Source of the DNA: Porites lobata
Lineage: Eukaryota; Cnidaria; Anthozoa; Scleractinia; Poritidae
Direction of reading: 5' to 3'
DNA length: 64,000 nt
Assembly (NCBI GenBank): GCA_942486035.1
Contig: CALNXK010000106.1
Coordinates: 806,001 to 870,000, forward strand
Shown in pieces: positions 1-12,395 of this stretch. The translations under genes were made by a program, and so were the position numbers. A model generated the notes under the pieces. The model was not told the origin of the DNA, ran no database searches, and worked only from the letters and a program-made list of their open reading frames with translations. Numbering within the stretch: the stretch's first letter is position 1; the number at the start of each line of letters is the position of its first letter.

Positions 1-887
1 GCCGTCAGAGGTTTTCTTGATTCGGTATGTCTGTTGTTCTTTATGATGAATTCGTGATTAATTGTTTAAAACAAGCGCAGATCGGCTTTGAGGGATATTT
101 GGGGAAATTTAGCTTACACGAGTCATGCTTTTCGCGAGAATAAAACCTGTAGTAACGCCTTGCTCCTCATCATCCCCTGTTTGTTAGTGATAATTTTTTT
201 ATGAAGTTAACAGTTGATTTTAATCATGTTCTAGATTGCGAAACAAAGTGAGCTGTTGTCGCAACATATTTCTAACCAAGTAATGGAAGAAACCGCCAGA
301 CAAAAGAGAAAAAAAAGCGAGGTAAAACCCCACACCTTCTCCTTACGGTTCTGGGTCAATGCTGTCGGTACTGTTGCGATGTCAATTTCAAGTCGTTTGC
401 TTGTCACAAATCAACATTGGTAAAGATCGATGCTTTTGTCTCACTACTTTAAAATGCTTCACCCTGTAACAAGTCGAGAGTTAGAGATTTGATACGGCTT
501 CTGGCTCAGTATGGGCGCATTCCAACAGCCAGGCCTGGCCAGCCGGACCATGGCCGGACCAGTCATTTTGACATTGAAATAGGCTTTCAAAAACCATGTC
601 TTTCGTACATACTATTTAGGATTTAACTGATGTGGCTGGATAGTTTTGATTTAAAGTAACATTTTTCATTATGACTGGAATCGTCTGGCCGCTCAGTTCT
701 GACAAATCGAAAGCCCCCATAGACAGAGCGGATGCTTTTCAGTTGAGGGGCCAAACAATGTTCTAGACTGACCCAGCTGTTCGGTTGCAAACGTCTTTGT
801 TGACTGGGGCGGAACCCCGATGTTACGAAGGGTGAAGTGAATTATATTTCGTTGTAATGGGGATATGTTTCGTTTTCATGTTCACAG
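1..887. other. Intron or upstream sequence of the MH2 gene
   Basis: There is no supportable coding exon apart from a possible exon end at 1-10 followed by GT. A GC-rich patch with repeated GGCC/GGACC palindromes lies at about 528-562 (ccaggcctggccagc, ggaccatggccgg) and looks like the edge of a foldback element. Otherwise nothing is recognised. Confidence 0.4.
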
Positions 888-3800
888 ACCCAAAGCCCGT
901 CGTCCCCCTCTTCGCACCAGACAGGTTTGTATATCTAACATATTTTGCTCAGGCTTATTCAACAACTGCAAATAACTTTTCTTTCTTGAAAGGATCACTT
1001 AGTCCGGCTAAGTGACCATTTTGGTCAGACAAAGTTGCAAAAGCATGGTCAGACTCAATCAAAGACACATTAAGTGTCTCTAGTTCAAACATTTTGCATT
1101 GCTGTTGGCGCGGGCTTCGCTTCCCAGACGGAGGAGGCCTTGGAACCAAGCACGATCGCCCAGATGTATTCTTCGTATTCTCCCAGCTATCTTCTGCCAT
1201 TCCCATATTATAAGCTCAAAGGGTGACTTCCCATCTGAACTCGCTGAGGACGACTGGGAACGAGCCTCACGGCTGCATGACCTCATAAAAATACGAAATA
1301 AAGGCTCAAGAAAGATACAAAAGGGAAAATGACGATATTGAAATTAAGTGTAATTGTAACTTTTCTATTGTATTACATAAATTTCCCATAAATGAGGACC
1401 CTTTTGCTAATAATTTCTCTTTGTGTTTCCTGTTGACACAGCTTTTGACTTTAGGGATACCCCAGACGGGTTTCCTTCGTTATCCCCGCGCAGCAAGTCC
1501 CCTCAGAAGAGAATTTCAGACCTATCAGTGAGTTCTCTCTCAGACCCATTCAGCCCGGATACCCCGGCGTCCCGACCCGGCCCCCCACAGTCAAGAATGT
1601 CTGATTTGTCCATGATGTCTATCTCGTCTGTTAGTTCGGCGTTTTCAGTGGTAAGTTCATGTGTAATACTGGCGTTCCCGGGGATGCGCGAACTTGTTCG
1701 TTGCTTAGTCGTAGTGTTGCTCAGTTTGACGCCTCTTATTTCCGGTTTTTCCCCATTTTTCGGTGAATTTAACATCGACTTTTACTCTAAAATCTCACAA
1801 AAAACTGAGTGTTCTTGACAAAGCCGATTGAATATTGCCGCTAAGCATTTCCCTTCGAAATATTTCTTTTTTTACTTTACAAAAATCTTACAGCTCCAAA
1901 GCCCCCAGCAAGGAAGTATTTTAAGGGAATTTGAAATTTTGAAGGAATAAATTATGATTCATAGTTTAGTGCTAGTGTTCATCCGGTGTGTTCATTGTTT
2001 TCACTTTTGTGACCTGTTCACAGACCCCCTCAGTATTTTCTCTTTCGAGATCGTCGCGCGCCCGTATAAAAATAAAAACCGCGGGGAATTTAACGACCGC
2101 TATAAACGCAAGGGGTGGGGGTTGGAAAAAGAGGACTGAAATTGACGGTCTGTGGACATCATTGAAAGCAACTTGAATTTGTTTCTTTTTTCTTTTCTCC
2201 CGCTCTTGCCCAAGAAAAAGAACACGTCTGTGGACAGGCTATCACTTCTTAACATTGTTTCACTTTATTTAGGAATCTGATGAGTTTGAGACAGCTGCAC
2301 CTCACGTCTGGTGTCGAATATTTTGCTTTGAACGAGAACATCAGAGAGCAGAGTTTTCTGTTGATCGCCCTTCAATCATCATTGATGGATCAAACAACTC
2401 CTTTGATGTGACAAGGTACTATAAATTGGCGATCTGAGACCAGAAAAAGCTAGCAATTCTTTTCCAAGTCAGTGACAATTCAATGATTTGTTGTGTTAGA
2501 CAAAAGAATATCACAAGCGCCACTTGCACTTTCTTCGTATGAAATCACTATATTACAGTTATTTATTGCAGTTTATTGACGCTTCCAGTAGCTTAAAAAT
2601 GCCGTTGTAACACATTTAGATAAGGTTGCCACGGTCAGAGAAAAGTCAGGGAATTTTTTAAAAAGTTAGGGAAAATCTTTGATATTTTCAAGGTCAGTGA
2701 AAAGTGAGGGAATTCTGTTTGCCGGTTTATAATTCATAAGTTTTCTTCAAGACTTTGAAAAGCATTTTCTTTCGGAAAAGATGAAAAGTATGCTGCAAAG
2801 CAAGCGAAGCGATCAATTTGACATTCTACGCCTGACACATGTGGTAGTTGTGGTCAGTAGTCTTCGTTGTGAATGCTTTCTTCCAAATTCCTTCTTCCTC
2901 TTTCGGCGAAAAGCTTAAAGAGGTTGAAAACTGAAGGGAAATATGCAGATGGTCTGCAAAAAAAGATAAAGCGAATGTAAACATCGATTGTTTCTCATTA
3001 ATAAAAGGTCAGTGAAAATTGTTTAGTCAGGGAAAAGTCACGGAATTTTTAACTTTCTGATGAGTGGCAATCCTAGCTCCCCAAGAATATCTTTTAAACT
3101 CGCCTCTTGCATTTAAGCAGACCCTTCGTTAATGAGGGTTCGCCTTCCCTCCTTTCGCATCCCCGAAACAAGAGTAGGTTACTTATATTTTAAGTGCAAG
3201 CCAACTGTAGTTGCTTTATGATGTATTCGCGAACGTTTACGGAACGGGAACTCCCTGTTGGAGCGGCGGACCAGCAATTTATCCCTGAATTTTCAACTTG
3301 TGTTATGGATATGATGTTACGCTTCATGACGGTAGCTTCAAGTTGATAAGTTTCCTTATCCGGCTTATTAAGAGTCTGTTGAAGATTTGCTACGGGGAAA
3401 AAATCCTTATGATTAATGATTCCCTCTTTACAGAATCGGTCTGGGAGCTCTGCCGCCAAGTTCTGACTCAAAAGTTACAAAGGTGCGAGGATGCGTTGGA
3501 AAGGTAAAAACTTCCCCTTCTTGTTATTGCTGAATGAGTGGGTAAAAATCTAAACCTAACGAAACATAAACAAAAAGAAGCACTTAATTCGAAGTGAAGT
3601 GAAGTTTCACACAAGGATATGTCACTTTAGGAACTATCAGACACCGACGCATAGCATGATTAACTCACACAGAATCTCTTTAAGCGACATATATTCTTTT
3701 GTTGATGGAAAAAACGATTCTTGGTTTTGTTATCCGCAGGGTGTGGAGATTGTTAATGATGACGAAGGAAATGTTTGGGCAACTCGAGGAAGTAAAAATG

Positions 3801-6800
3801 CTATCTTTGTTAAGGTAGGCTACCTGTACTTACTTCCCGTTGTGCTAGCTGTGGTGTGTTTTAAACTTATTTCAACGTTTCAGTTCTGTTTTTTTTTAAA
3901 ATTTATTTGTAATTAATTTTTACTATTTCTTTTTTTTATTATTATTTTTTTACAAAAAAAGAGTTTATTCACTCATTTCACTAATTAACCAGCACTTATT
4001 GGCTTCTTGTAATACCTTAAATTAGTAATTTTTGCCACCATGCTTATACTTCTGGGCAGCGAAAAGTTTCCTTTTAAATGGGAGTGGCCCAAGTACCGCT
4101 GAGTTTGTACGTGCGTGTATATAGAGACTGGGTTCTTACAGAGTCTTGAATTCTTGAAAAAGTCTTGAAATTTTCCCAGCAATTTTCCAGACCTGAAAAA
4201 AGTCTGGAAAATAAAGATAAGGTGTGGAAAAATGGTAAAAATTCTTGAGTTTTTTTTTTCAAAGCTACAGCAAGTGCTTTATAAGTGAATTCTTTTTTTT
4301 TTTCGTTTTGGTCGAATCTTACTCAACCTCGCCCGTGCGTTTGCATTGCGTCATGAAAAAAAGCTTTGTTCCTGCGTTTTTTAAGGTCTCTATAAATCAC
4401 CTATTTCATAACCTCGAGTCTGGAAAAAGAAATTATTCTTCTGGAAAAAGTCTGGAAAAAGTCTTGCTTTTTGGATTCAAAAATCTGTACGAGCCTTGAA
4501 AGAGTACTGGTCACAGTGACTAGTGTACTACCTAGATAGGTGATATGTGTTAGTATCTATACCTGGGAGAGCACAACTAGCTGATCGAAAATCATGAGTA
4601 AGCAGATGCTCTTTGTGATAAATTAGCGGATAATAATGCGCTTCCGGAAGACTGCCCACCTACCCCTCCCCTAAGCCAACATTTTGCCCTGGAATGCGGC
4701 GTTTCTGATGGAAAGGGGAAAAGAGAAGCAGAAAGGGGAAACAGTAAAGATCTCCCTTCCCCCCTCCCCCCTGCCCTCTAAAATTTGTTCTCTCCTAACC
4801 CTTAAGGAAGGCCTGATATTCAGCCTATTGATGAATAAGTTTCGTTTCCAGGGGCAAGCGGGGCCTACACCATTAATACATAGATACTGTAAAGAAGATT
4901 TGCAACTAGACGAGGCAAAATTAATAACTGCTCAATACATGTAGGTTACAAGGACCATGAAACTATGACCATGATTAAAGCCGTTTCATTTAATTTTTGT
5001 CAGGGTCATTTCTTATCCAACGAAGTGGTTGCTTTAAAAGGTGCATTAGAAAAAGATGCTGCAATGAAGGTTGGTTGAAATAGCTATCATATTCCACACA
5101 TTTTCAAGAGATATTTAGGCTCTATTTTTGTTACAAGCAAACGAAAAGTTGGTGTCAAGAGGAAAGAAAAAGGCTGCGACGGATATATTCTAGTGTGCCG
5201 TTTTTTCTGCCTTAAACAATAGGTTTATAATGGCTGAATGGAAAATGTTCATGGTTTTGCGAAAGACAAGATATCGCGAAAAGTAAAGAAAACAACAACA
5301 TGACAAAAACTACAAAGAACTGAAACAAATTGGTCTTGCGATTGCACCATGGTCTTAAGACGAAGCAAGTCACGACATTGATGCTAGAGGGGCTGGTGTT
5401 CTTAGACGTTCCTCCATTGAAGACAAGGATGTCTGTTTTGTATGTGTTTCCCTCCTTTAAGGGGGGGGGGGAAGGATTGTGCGGGGGTGCTGGGTTGCAT
5501 AGTCGTCTACTAAAAATTAAGGGCAAACATATTTAGTGTCGTTATTTCTGTCGTAGGTGTTTGACTGGGAATCATTCGCGGATTCTGTTCGGTATCACTG
5601 CCTCCATTCTAAGAATTTTGACCACAAGATAGAGAAATTGGTCTTGTCAAACGCCTCCATCTTTTTCAGCTTTGTTAAAGATGGTAAAGATGATGTTAAC
5701 ACGCCATGTTGGGTTCAACTCGATGTTCTGGAAGCTTTTCACCAAGCACAAGGTACTGTAAGCCGTTCCGACTGCATTCTTTCATATTCTCGCAAAGTAG
5801 AAGCTGTTTTCATTGGTGGTCTATTTAAGTTGCTCAGTGAGCCAGCCTTTGTTGTACGCTTTAAGGTTGCGCGCGGGACTGGGTCCGTGTGGTGTCTAAG
5901 TGCATTATGGGACTGTTATAGCGGACTAATTTTTACCCAATTTCTTGCCAAACAAAGAAGAGCTACAATAGGGCCTTTTATACGAGGAAAAGTAAGACGC
6001 GTCTTACATAGGACGCGTCTTAAATAAGACGCGAACTTTTCGCATAAACGGCACATTTCGTCTAAAATAAGACGCGGCCTAGCTAAGACGCGTCCTATTT
6101 TAGAACAGCCCTTAACACCTGTTCTAAGATAAGACGCGTCTTAGCTAACACGAGAAAAACTTCGTATAAATGACCTTCGCGTCTTACATAAGACACGAAC
6201 GCATGGTGCGCATGCGTTAATTTTTGGCGCGCCAGGTTGGATTGCCGTCGCTACAGGCAACATTAACATGAAAACGAGTCAAGAACAGAACTAAGACGCG
6301 AACCATTTGTACGAGCTGTTCTCGTCTTAGATAAGACATACTCGTATAAATGGTACAGTTCGCGTCTTATTTTTCCTCGTATAAAAGGCCCTAATGTCCT
6401 CTTAAACATTTCCACTATGCAATAGCCCACGTTCGATATATCAAAATTCTAACATGACTCCGTCGTTTTACTATATTAGGTTTGGTTTTCTTTGTGCTCA
6501 ATTCTCTTTTGGGAATTGCGAGACAATGCAGTCGTGGAAAATTTGAAATTTTGACCCTAGAGCCTCGGAGTCGTGTTAGAATTTTCAGTATCGAACGTGG
6601 GCTAACAACAGCAACCCATCCTCACGCGCTATAGGCAAATTTCGAATTTCTCCAATTCATACTTGGCTCCGAGGCTGTGAGGAATAAAACAAAAGAAATG
6701 GATTATTTATACCCCTAAAAATCAATGTGATTTCTCTTGTTTTTTACCCCTATCCCTCGGAGCCAAGTACGAACTTTAAGAATTTTAAATTGGCCTGTTT

Positions 6801-7970
6801 CAAAATGGCCATGTTAATATGTCTTATAAAGTTCTGATTCCATAACAAAAGCTTTTGCCCGCTGAGTTTAGGACCTAAATGACTTTTAACAATTACTCTG
6901 TTGAAGGTTCATTTCATGTTAATTGAACTTGCCCAATTATTTTCTAAGCACCGTTTTTTTTTTTTTTTTTTTTTGGGGGGGGTCAAGAATCACTAAACCG
7001 GCCTTTTTGTTGGCTAAGAAAGATATGAAAAGTTTGGCAACGCGCTCGTAAAAAAGCTCTGTATGGTTGGGCAAAGCGGATATTCATTAATCATGCTATA
7101 AAATGATACAAAGTTACTATATTAAAAAAAATCTTGTGGGCTTCACGAGTAATTAGAAATTCAGAAATCGATGAGATATCGGCTGGAACATTTATAGTGT
7201 AGTGATATATGCCTGTTTTTTGCTTAGAAGGGAAGGTTTTATACAATAACTGAAAGCATGAATTTAGTGAACATTCAGTAAACATGCAGTATTGATAGGA
7301 AGTTAGTATTAGGAAACAAAATCAGTGCTCTAATCTGTAGAAAGGCTTTACTGGCTTTCTGTAATAACGTGCAGGCATCTTCCTCTTTTTACCTTTTCAA
7401 ACAGCTGCTTGTAAATATGCTCGCGACAAACGGAAACAAGAGAAGCAACAAGCGATCAACGCGCTGCCGCCAATTCTTCGCCCAAAGACGAAAAAATCCA
7501 GGGAGCTGGCCGGCGTGTCACGCTTTCAGCAAAAAGTTCGACCACGACGCTACATCGAAACGTTCCGGTTTAACCGGAAGAAATGGGCCCGGAAGGAAGT
7601 TGCTCTGAACCCCTTTTTATATGGCAGTACAGATATATCTCAAATACAGCGCCAGACTTCCGTGAATACGTCACCAAGGAAGAGCACCAGTGACCCGGAA
7701 GAAGCTCTCGGTGGTGCCTCCCCCGTCCCCAAGTCTTTGTCGAATGTATTCGGCAATAGCACTGATGTTATGGACGGAGGGGCAGGGCAGAGTCCTTCTA
7801 TGAACGGCAGTTTTGTTGTCAGCGATCAGGAAATTTCATCCCCCAGGAACGGCTTTCACCATCAGAATGGATTGGCGTCGTCGTCCATTGTGGAGAAGCC
7901 GGACAAGAAAGTCTGGGCAAAGCAAAAAGTCGCTGATAACAAAACTAGAAAAGGAAAAAAACGATCTTGA
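888..7970 (+). CDS. MH2-domain (SMAD-related, Expansion-like) protein, 5' partial
   Basis: Eight exons join in phase: 888-924, 1442-1650, 2273-2415, 3434-3503, 3740-3814, 5004-5069, 5557-5752 and 7405-7970 (stop TGA). They give 453 visible residues; the start codon lies to the left of the window. The N-terminal part is Ser/Pro-rich, with repeated RISDLS/RMSDLS-type phosphosite-like motifs. Residues of about 83-265 read as an MH2 fold: a WCRIF..E start strand, IIIDGSN, a GKGVEI..DDEGNVWA strand, an IFVK strand, KVFDWESFAD, and the hallmark NTPCWVQL near the end (SMADs have a TPCW motif at this place). No MH1 DNA-binding domain and no C-terminal SSxS receptor-phosphorylation motif are seen. After MH2 comes a basic stretch, then a Ser-rich tail ending KGKKRS. 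The known family of non-canonical MH2-only proteins is Drosophila Expansion; assignment to it is inference. A divergent inhibitory SMAD is the alternative. The 37-nt exon is unusually small. The window's first 10 bases, followed by GT, may be the end of an earlier exon, but this cannot be proved. Confidence 0.82.
1090..1285. repeat. Putative dispersed repeat in MH2-gene intron
   Basis: This GC-richer block within an AT-rich intron has no splice sites in phase with the gene. It carries ggcttcgcttcccag and gactgggaacgagcctc, which share the TTCCCAG core in opposite orientation, as in a short inverted-repeat element. The family is unknown. Confidence 0.3.
2012..2240. mobile_element. MITE-like element, family A copy 1
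   Basis: Ends are imperfect inverted repeats (cctgttcacagacc at the left, gtctgtggacagg at the right). The interior includes an ataaaaataaaaaccgcgg stretch, a gggtgggg run and a pyrimidine-rich tract. A second copy at 32566-32790 has the same order of blocks, which supports a mobile family. It sits in intron 2 of the visible MH2 gene, just before an exon. Confidence 0.6.
2623..3074. mobile_element. MITE-like element with aggttgccac ends
   Basis: The left end aggttgccac is mirrored by gtggcaatcct at the right. Just inside are repeated gtcagggaa/gtcagtgaaaa motifs at both sides. It is about 450 bp with no coding capacity. Confidence 0.5.
4135..4500. repeat. Repeat rich in 'gtctggaaaa' motifs
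   Basis: Short motifs (agtcttgaaa, gtctggaaaa) recur on both sides of an AT-rich centre within a 365-bp block in an MH2-gene intron. It looks like a degraded element; no coding frame is supported. Confidence 0.35.
5969..6393. mobile_element. TA-flanked MITE with 'taagacgcg' palindromes
   Basis: The terminal inverted repeats match over more than 20 bases: tagggccttttatacgagg at the left, and its reverse complement ending at 6393. A TA at both edges fits Tc1/mariner-type insertion. The interior contains many copies of taagacgcg and its complement, several as perfect palindromes such as taagacgcgtctta. Confidence 0.75.
6423..6604. mobile_element. TA-flanked short MITE (tagcccacgttcgata ends)
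   Basis: The left arm begins tagcccacgttcgata and continues through about 38 bases. The right arm is its near-perfect reverse complement ending tatcgaacgtgggcta. It is 182 bp with TA at both edges and no coding capacity. Confidence 0.75.
6634..6790. mobile_element. Short inverted-repeat element (cttggctccgagg)
   Basis: cttggctccgagg at about 6663 is mirrored by cctcggagccaag at about 6756. The flanks also pair (aaatttcg... with ...aattttaaat). It is the third such element in a row in this intron. Confidence 0.6.
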
Positions 7971-8323
7971 CTGCCAGTTAAATATAGAAACCGATAAAAT
8001 TAGTTTTATGATTATTTAACTCGTTTATTTTTAGCATTACAGGCGCCCTTCGCAGAAATCCTACGTGAGGAGTATATGTTTATGATGATTTTATCGTTTT
8101 TGCCAAGCCATGAGAATCAAGCTATAAACAAAGTCTTAAATGTAACCATTCAGAGCCCTGGTGTACTGTGGTACTGATTATATATATATATTATACTGCA
8201 CAAGGTGGTCTTTTTGGTTGTAGTATCCAAAATTTATTTACGAAAAATTGGATAGTATTTATCTAGCAAACCGCACCAAGAGAGGGCTCTTGACCGCATT
8301 TGATATGTACAGTTTGGTGAAGT

Positions 8324-8653
8324 TACCGTAAAATTCCAAAAATAAGCCCCGGGGGTTATATTTTTCAAAGGCCCTTTTTGAGGGGCTTATTTTTGGAGGG
8401 GCTTATCTACGGAGGGAAATTTGCGTTTCAAAATCGATATGATTGGGCTAGCCTTATAAATGGAGGGAAATTTACCGTTTTTGCTTTGTTTTACTTTGTA
8501 TTTGCGGGCAATTTCCAAATACAACCCCCCCCCCCCGGGGGGGCTTATATTTGGAGGGGCCATTTAACGGAGGGTTTTTGCGTTAGGGGTTTGGGGGGCT
8601 TATATTTGGAGGGGCTTATACATGGAGGGGCTTATTTTCGGAATTTTACGGTA
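8324..8653. mobile_element. MITE with 'aataagcccc' ends, copy 1
   Basis: The ends taccgtaaaattccaaaaat and its inverted counterpart, ending gaattttacggta, bound a 330-bp block with repeated ggggcttat motifs. A second copy at 13813-14153 has the same interior order, including attgggctagccttat. Confidence 0.75.
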
Positions 8654-9434
8654 TTAGTGAGCGTAAGCAAAAGACGTTTTTGAGCGACGCCCGTCAATCC
8701 GAAGTGGTCTTTTTTCATTTTTGGACGGTGGTTTTGCCCCAATTTTTGGACAAATCGTCTCTATAGCTAGCGGTAAAGACACTTAGAAATAAAAGTTTGG
8801 TAGCGTCAAGGTGCTTTGAAGTGAAAGAAGACCTCAATTCCGGTTGACGTCCCTATTACTTTGCTTTTACTTGATAATAGACTGTTCATAATGCCCTATT
8901 TTTCTGTAAGGTCATGAAGGTTCGGGCTATGCCATCTTTGTTTCAAATGTACTGAGTCTAGCCTGGCATGGGCGTGGGATGAAGAAACGTACCTATCGGG
9001 GGGCGGTTGAAACCAATATGGCCGTCCGCAATGTCTCGGTAATCTTATTTTAGGGAATAATGGGGCACTGTGAACAGTCAATTTGTTAATACTCTCGACT
9101 TTTCTAACGCGAGCTCCAACTTGTTAGCGTCTAAGAGTGACCATTCCAGTTGAATATCGGTAACTTTTCGGGCCCAAAGACAAATATTCAAATCAAAATT
9201 TACAGAATAAAAAAGCGGATACCAGCTAAAAAACCAACCCTTTTTGTTTTTCAAACTGATAGTTTTGTTATATTATCTTTAACACTTTTCAAACCTCGAA
9301 CTTGAATGTAATCAACAGCTTTCCAAGCCCGTTCGGGACTTTCGAAAAAACGATTGAGCAGTGTTTTCGAATTCCCACGATACTCTTACACGCTGCACAA
9401 GTTTTTCTAAACCTTAAGTTTGTGGATGACATCC

Positions 9435-9650
9435 TTGTGTGTGACCATTCAAATGAGAGCTACTGAGCAGTACCTTCCTTTGGTGTTGTTCATCTTACCA
9501 CAAGGTAGTTCTAACTTTTGAGTCTGTGGATAAAATCCTAAAGTGTAAGCATTCAAGTGAAATCTCGTTTAGCGGTACTTTCCTGCTGTATTGTTTTGGT
9601 GATTACTCTGGAGTCTGTGGATGGAATCCTCTGCGTACTTTTTATTTTAT
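9435..9650 (-). repeat. Dispersed tandem repeat, reverse orientation
   Basis: Units of roughly 90-110 bp share 'gagtctgtggat(a/g)(a/g)aatcct', 'cattcaa(a/g)tga' and 'ag(c)agtacttt' type blocks. The reverse complement of the same unit recurs at 30420-30665 and 33485-33600. Confidence 0.5.
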
Positions 9651-11727
9651 TGTAAATAATAAAAATTTCTATTTTGCTTAGAGGGTTAGTGTAAAATAGA
9701 ATGTAGCTTGTTCCAGGCTCCGAGATAGTCGGGTCCGCGAAATTGAGAAAGCGCGCGTTCCTTTTACTTACGCGTCATCCCTACTATATCTGAGAGCCTG
9801 AAACAGGCTAAGCAGATCGAATGGAGATGATATAGTTATAAATAATAGATTAAGTGCATATATAACTATATAGACTACACTACTAATGAAACGATCCAGG
9901 ACGTAATTATAAACGCGGAGCCATGAAAGAAAGTTGCCCAGGTTTGCGCTTCGTTTTTCAGAACTCATCGAGACCAAAAAGTTGACTCTGGGGCGCGAAT
10001 TGTGTAATTACGTTTCATTATACATAAACATTTCGCGCGCAACTCAGTAATAATCACTCAGGGGCAAGCAGGGTGGAAACAAGCATGGTGAGCCTTCTGC
10101 TAAGTTTAAAAGTACTCTTGGAGTCAGATCATTATTTTTTACTGCAAGTTCTCCTAAGATAAGGAGCGTTTTGCCGGACAATATAGCCAAGAGAAGAATT
10201 TCGATAAGTTTAAGAAACTCGTTAAGACTTACTATTTCAGAGAAGCCTTCAGTGACTTGGTTTAAGTCATCAGAGATTCTTTTATTTTATATATTATTTA
10301 CCAGTAACGCCTACCCTTCGAAGCCGACGAATGATGGCGTGGGGTCAGCTAAATATTACAGACTGAAAGTTCTGGTCGCCATGTTGGATGACCGCTGACC
10401 CCTCTTCTAAGTTTATTTTCTTTTTTATCTCTTGCTTGTTCTTAGCCATGCTAAATTGTTTGTAACAAACGTAGCAAATGACTGTAAATAGTATAGTACG
10501 TACAGTAGGTAGCATAACTTTTGTCCTGTATAAGTCTCATTGTTGTTTATGCGCATTTGATCATATATCAATGTTAAAATGCACTATAGAAGTATTAAAT
10601 ATAATTGTTATTATCTTTTTATTGCATTTTTTCAATGTCCTGTACATGGCTTTCGTCAAATGTGCCGAAAGAATTCTGGGCCCTGTTCCTCAGTCCGAAG
10701 GCTGATTAGCTATAGCGTTAGTCCAGGATCAAGCGGAGAGTTTTGAACAAACGTTTCTCCTGTAGAAACAATTGACTGACAGTCTTGGACAAAAATGTTC
10801 ACAAAAACTTTTCATGATGGATGTGGCTATGCCTAGTTTCAAGAAATTGCTCTTGAAATTAAAGCATTGGCAACTACTAATACTCCCCCCCTCCATCACG
10901 CCCCCCAAAAAACAACGTTGAAGTGCATGACTGAAGTCTGGCTGGATAGTTTCTGGTCCCGACTGAACAACATTGACCATGGTGGTGCGAGGGGAGAGGC
11001 CAAAGCGGTAACAAATTCGCGGAAGAGGCATTAATTCTATGGGTAGGAAAGTGCTCGATTCTTAACCTGTTCTGTCCAAGATTGTAGGTTTCATAAAGTA
11101 TTCTTTACTGTTTCTCAAGAGTCTAGTTAAAATGTTTTTTTTTTAGTTTGATTACAATGTTTAGTTTATTGAAGTTTAGTTCGCATTAGGATCATTCCAC
11201 CCTGTACATAAGCCCTCAGGCTTGTGAATATCATTCCACTTGACGCCGACCAGTTTACTCGAGGCTGCTTTTTTCGTCCGCTTTATATGAGCTACCTACG
11301 TTTCTACTTGTACTTTTGCAGACTCCGTTTACCTTGTAATTTTTGTAGTCAGCATATCTTCTTATCTTCTTGACGTTAGGTTTTAACTTACAGTGGCCTT
11401 TCTTAGGTCCTACGGGTTTTTCATCCTTATCCGGGGAGACCAGAAAGTCTAACCCTTGGCAGATGTGATTACAAAGTAGGCTGGCACTCTCTTCTCAGTT
11501 ATTCTTAACCAAGCGGCGGTTATCGTTGTATTTTTGTTTTGTCTACAGAAATATTTTCTATTCGGCTGCTGAGCTAGCGATAGAGAGTAGAATTACGGGT
11601 TTAAATTTAACCTTATTTGGGTTAATGCTAATAATCTCGAGGTACTATATATTTTGGGCCCTGAATAATGCATTCTTTCCAAGCGAATTGAAGATAAAAA
11701 TAATAATAATAACAAACGGGGGAAAAA

Positions 11728-11751
11728 TAGATAAATAAATAAATAAATAAA
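11728..11751. repeat. (ATAA)n microsatellite
   Basis: About six copies of the tetranucleotide ATAA lie in the gap upstream of the DIDO1-like gene. Confidence 0.8.
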
Positions 11752-12215
11752 GACAGAATGACGATTACGAGGTAGCACGACTACATAGTGGTTTTTCGAC
11801 TACCTTTCCTGATGGAATTGGAATTTGGGAATGGTGTTTTTGAGCAGAGGTGGGTAGTCGTAAGGTGGATGGCCGGGGCAGGGGTACTCTCACCGTCCCA
11901 CCCCTCCCCCTGGAGGACGGTCAGGTATACAGGTATAAAGTTGAAAACGTTTCAGTTAAGAAGACTTTTGCAGGGACTGATCAAACAACGTGAAATAGAG
12001 TAATGTTGCGATATTTTGACTGGCCAATACCAGTCTTTATCAGGTATAAAGTGTTCTCAGAATCATATGAATTTCTGGTGTCCTATTCAGTAAACAGCCG
12101 CTATGAACCGAAGCCAACTTCAAAGGAGGCAATAATTACATTATTCGAAGTGCAAGAGTTTTTTTGCTTTCCAACAAAGTCTTCCCTTTTCCTAGTCACA
12201 CTCTTTCTTTCGTGA

Positions 12216-12310
12216 CACTTTTTCGCGCCATGTTTGGCCAAAGGGTATTGGCGGGAGTGTGCATGCGTGTAAACAGCGTCACGTGATCTTGGCTAACATG
12301 GCGGCATGTG
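12216..12310 (+). promoter_or_regulatory. Probable promoter and TSS region of the DIDO1-like gene
   Basis: A short stretch with an E2F-like TTTCGCGCC (12221-12229), GGCGGGA (12250-12256), a palindromic E-box TCACGTGA (12279-12286) and a YY1-like AACATGGCGGC (12295-12305) lies about 260 bases before the start codon. Such motifs cluster at TATA-less animal promoters, where the YY1-type ATGGCGGC element often sits at the transcript start. Function is inferred from motifs only. Confidence 0.45.
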
Positions 12311-12395
12311 GAAAACGAGTGATTTCAATAACATGTCTGGATGATGCAAAGTTTTATGCTCTCTACTTCTCGAGGTCGAATTACTTGCTACTTAT

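Larger units (their letters stand above)
8660..12215. other. Gap between the MH2 and DIDO1-like genes
   Basis: No supportable gene lies here. The gap holds a reverse-oriented run of the dispersed tandem repeat (about 9435-9650), an (ATAA)n microsatellite (about 11728-11751) and otherwise AT-rich unique-looking sequence with only short, non-conserved-looking frames. Confidence 0.5.

Noticed and set aside
3298..3507. Plus-strand frame containing SVWELCRQ across the 3434-3503 exon
   Set aside because: It is the wrong frame; the phase-correct frame gives the MH2 strand ending VRGCVGK that joins GVEIV.
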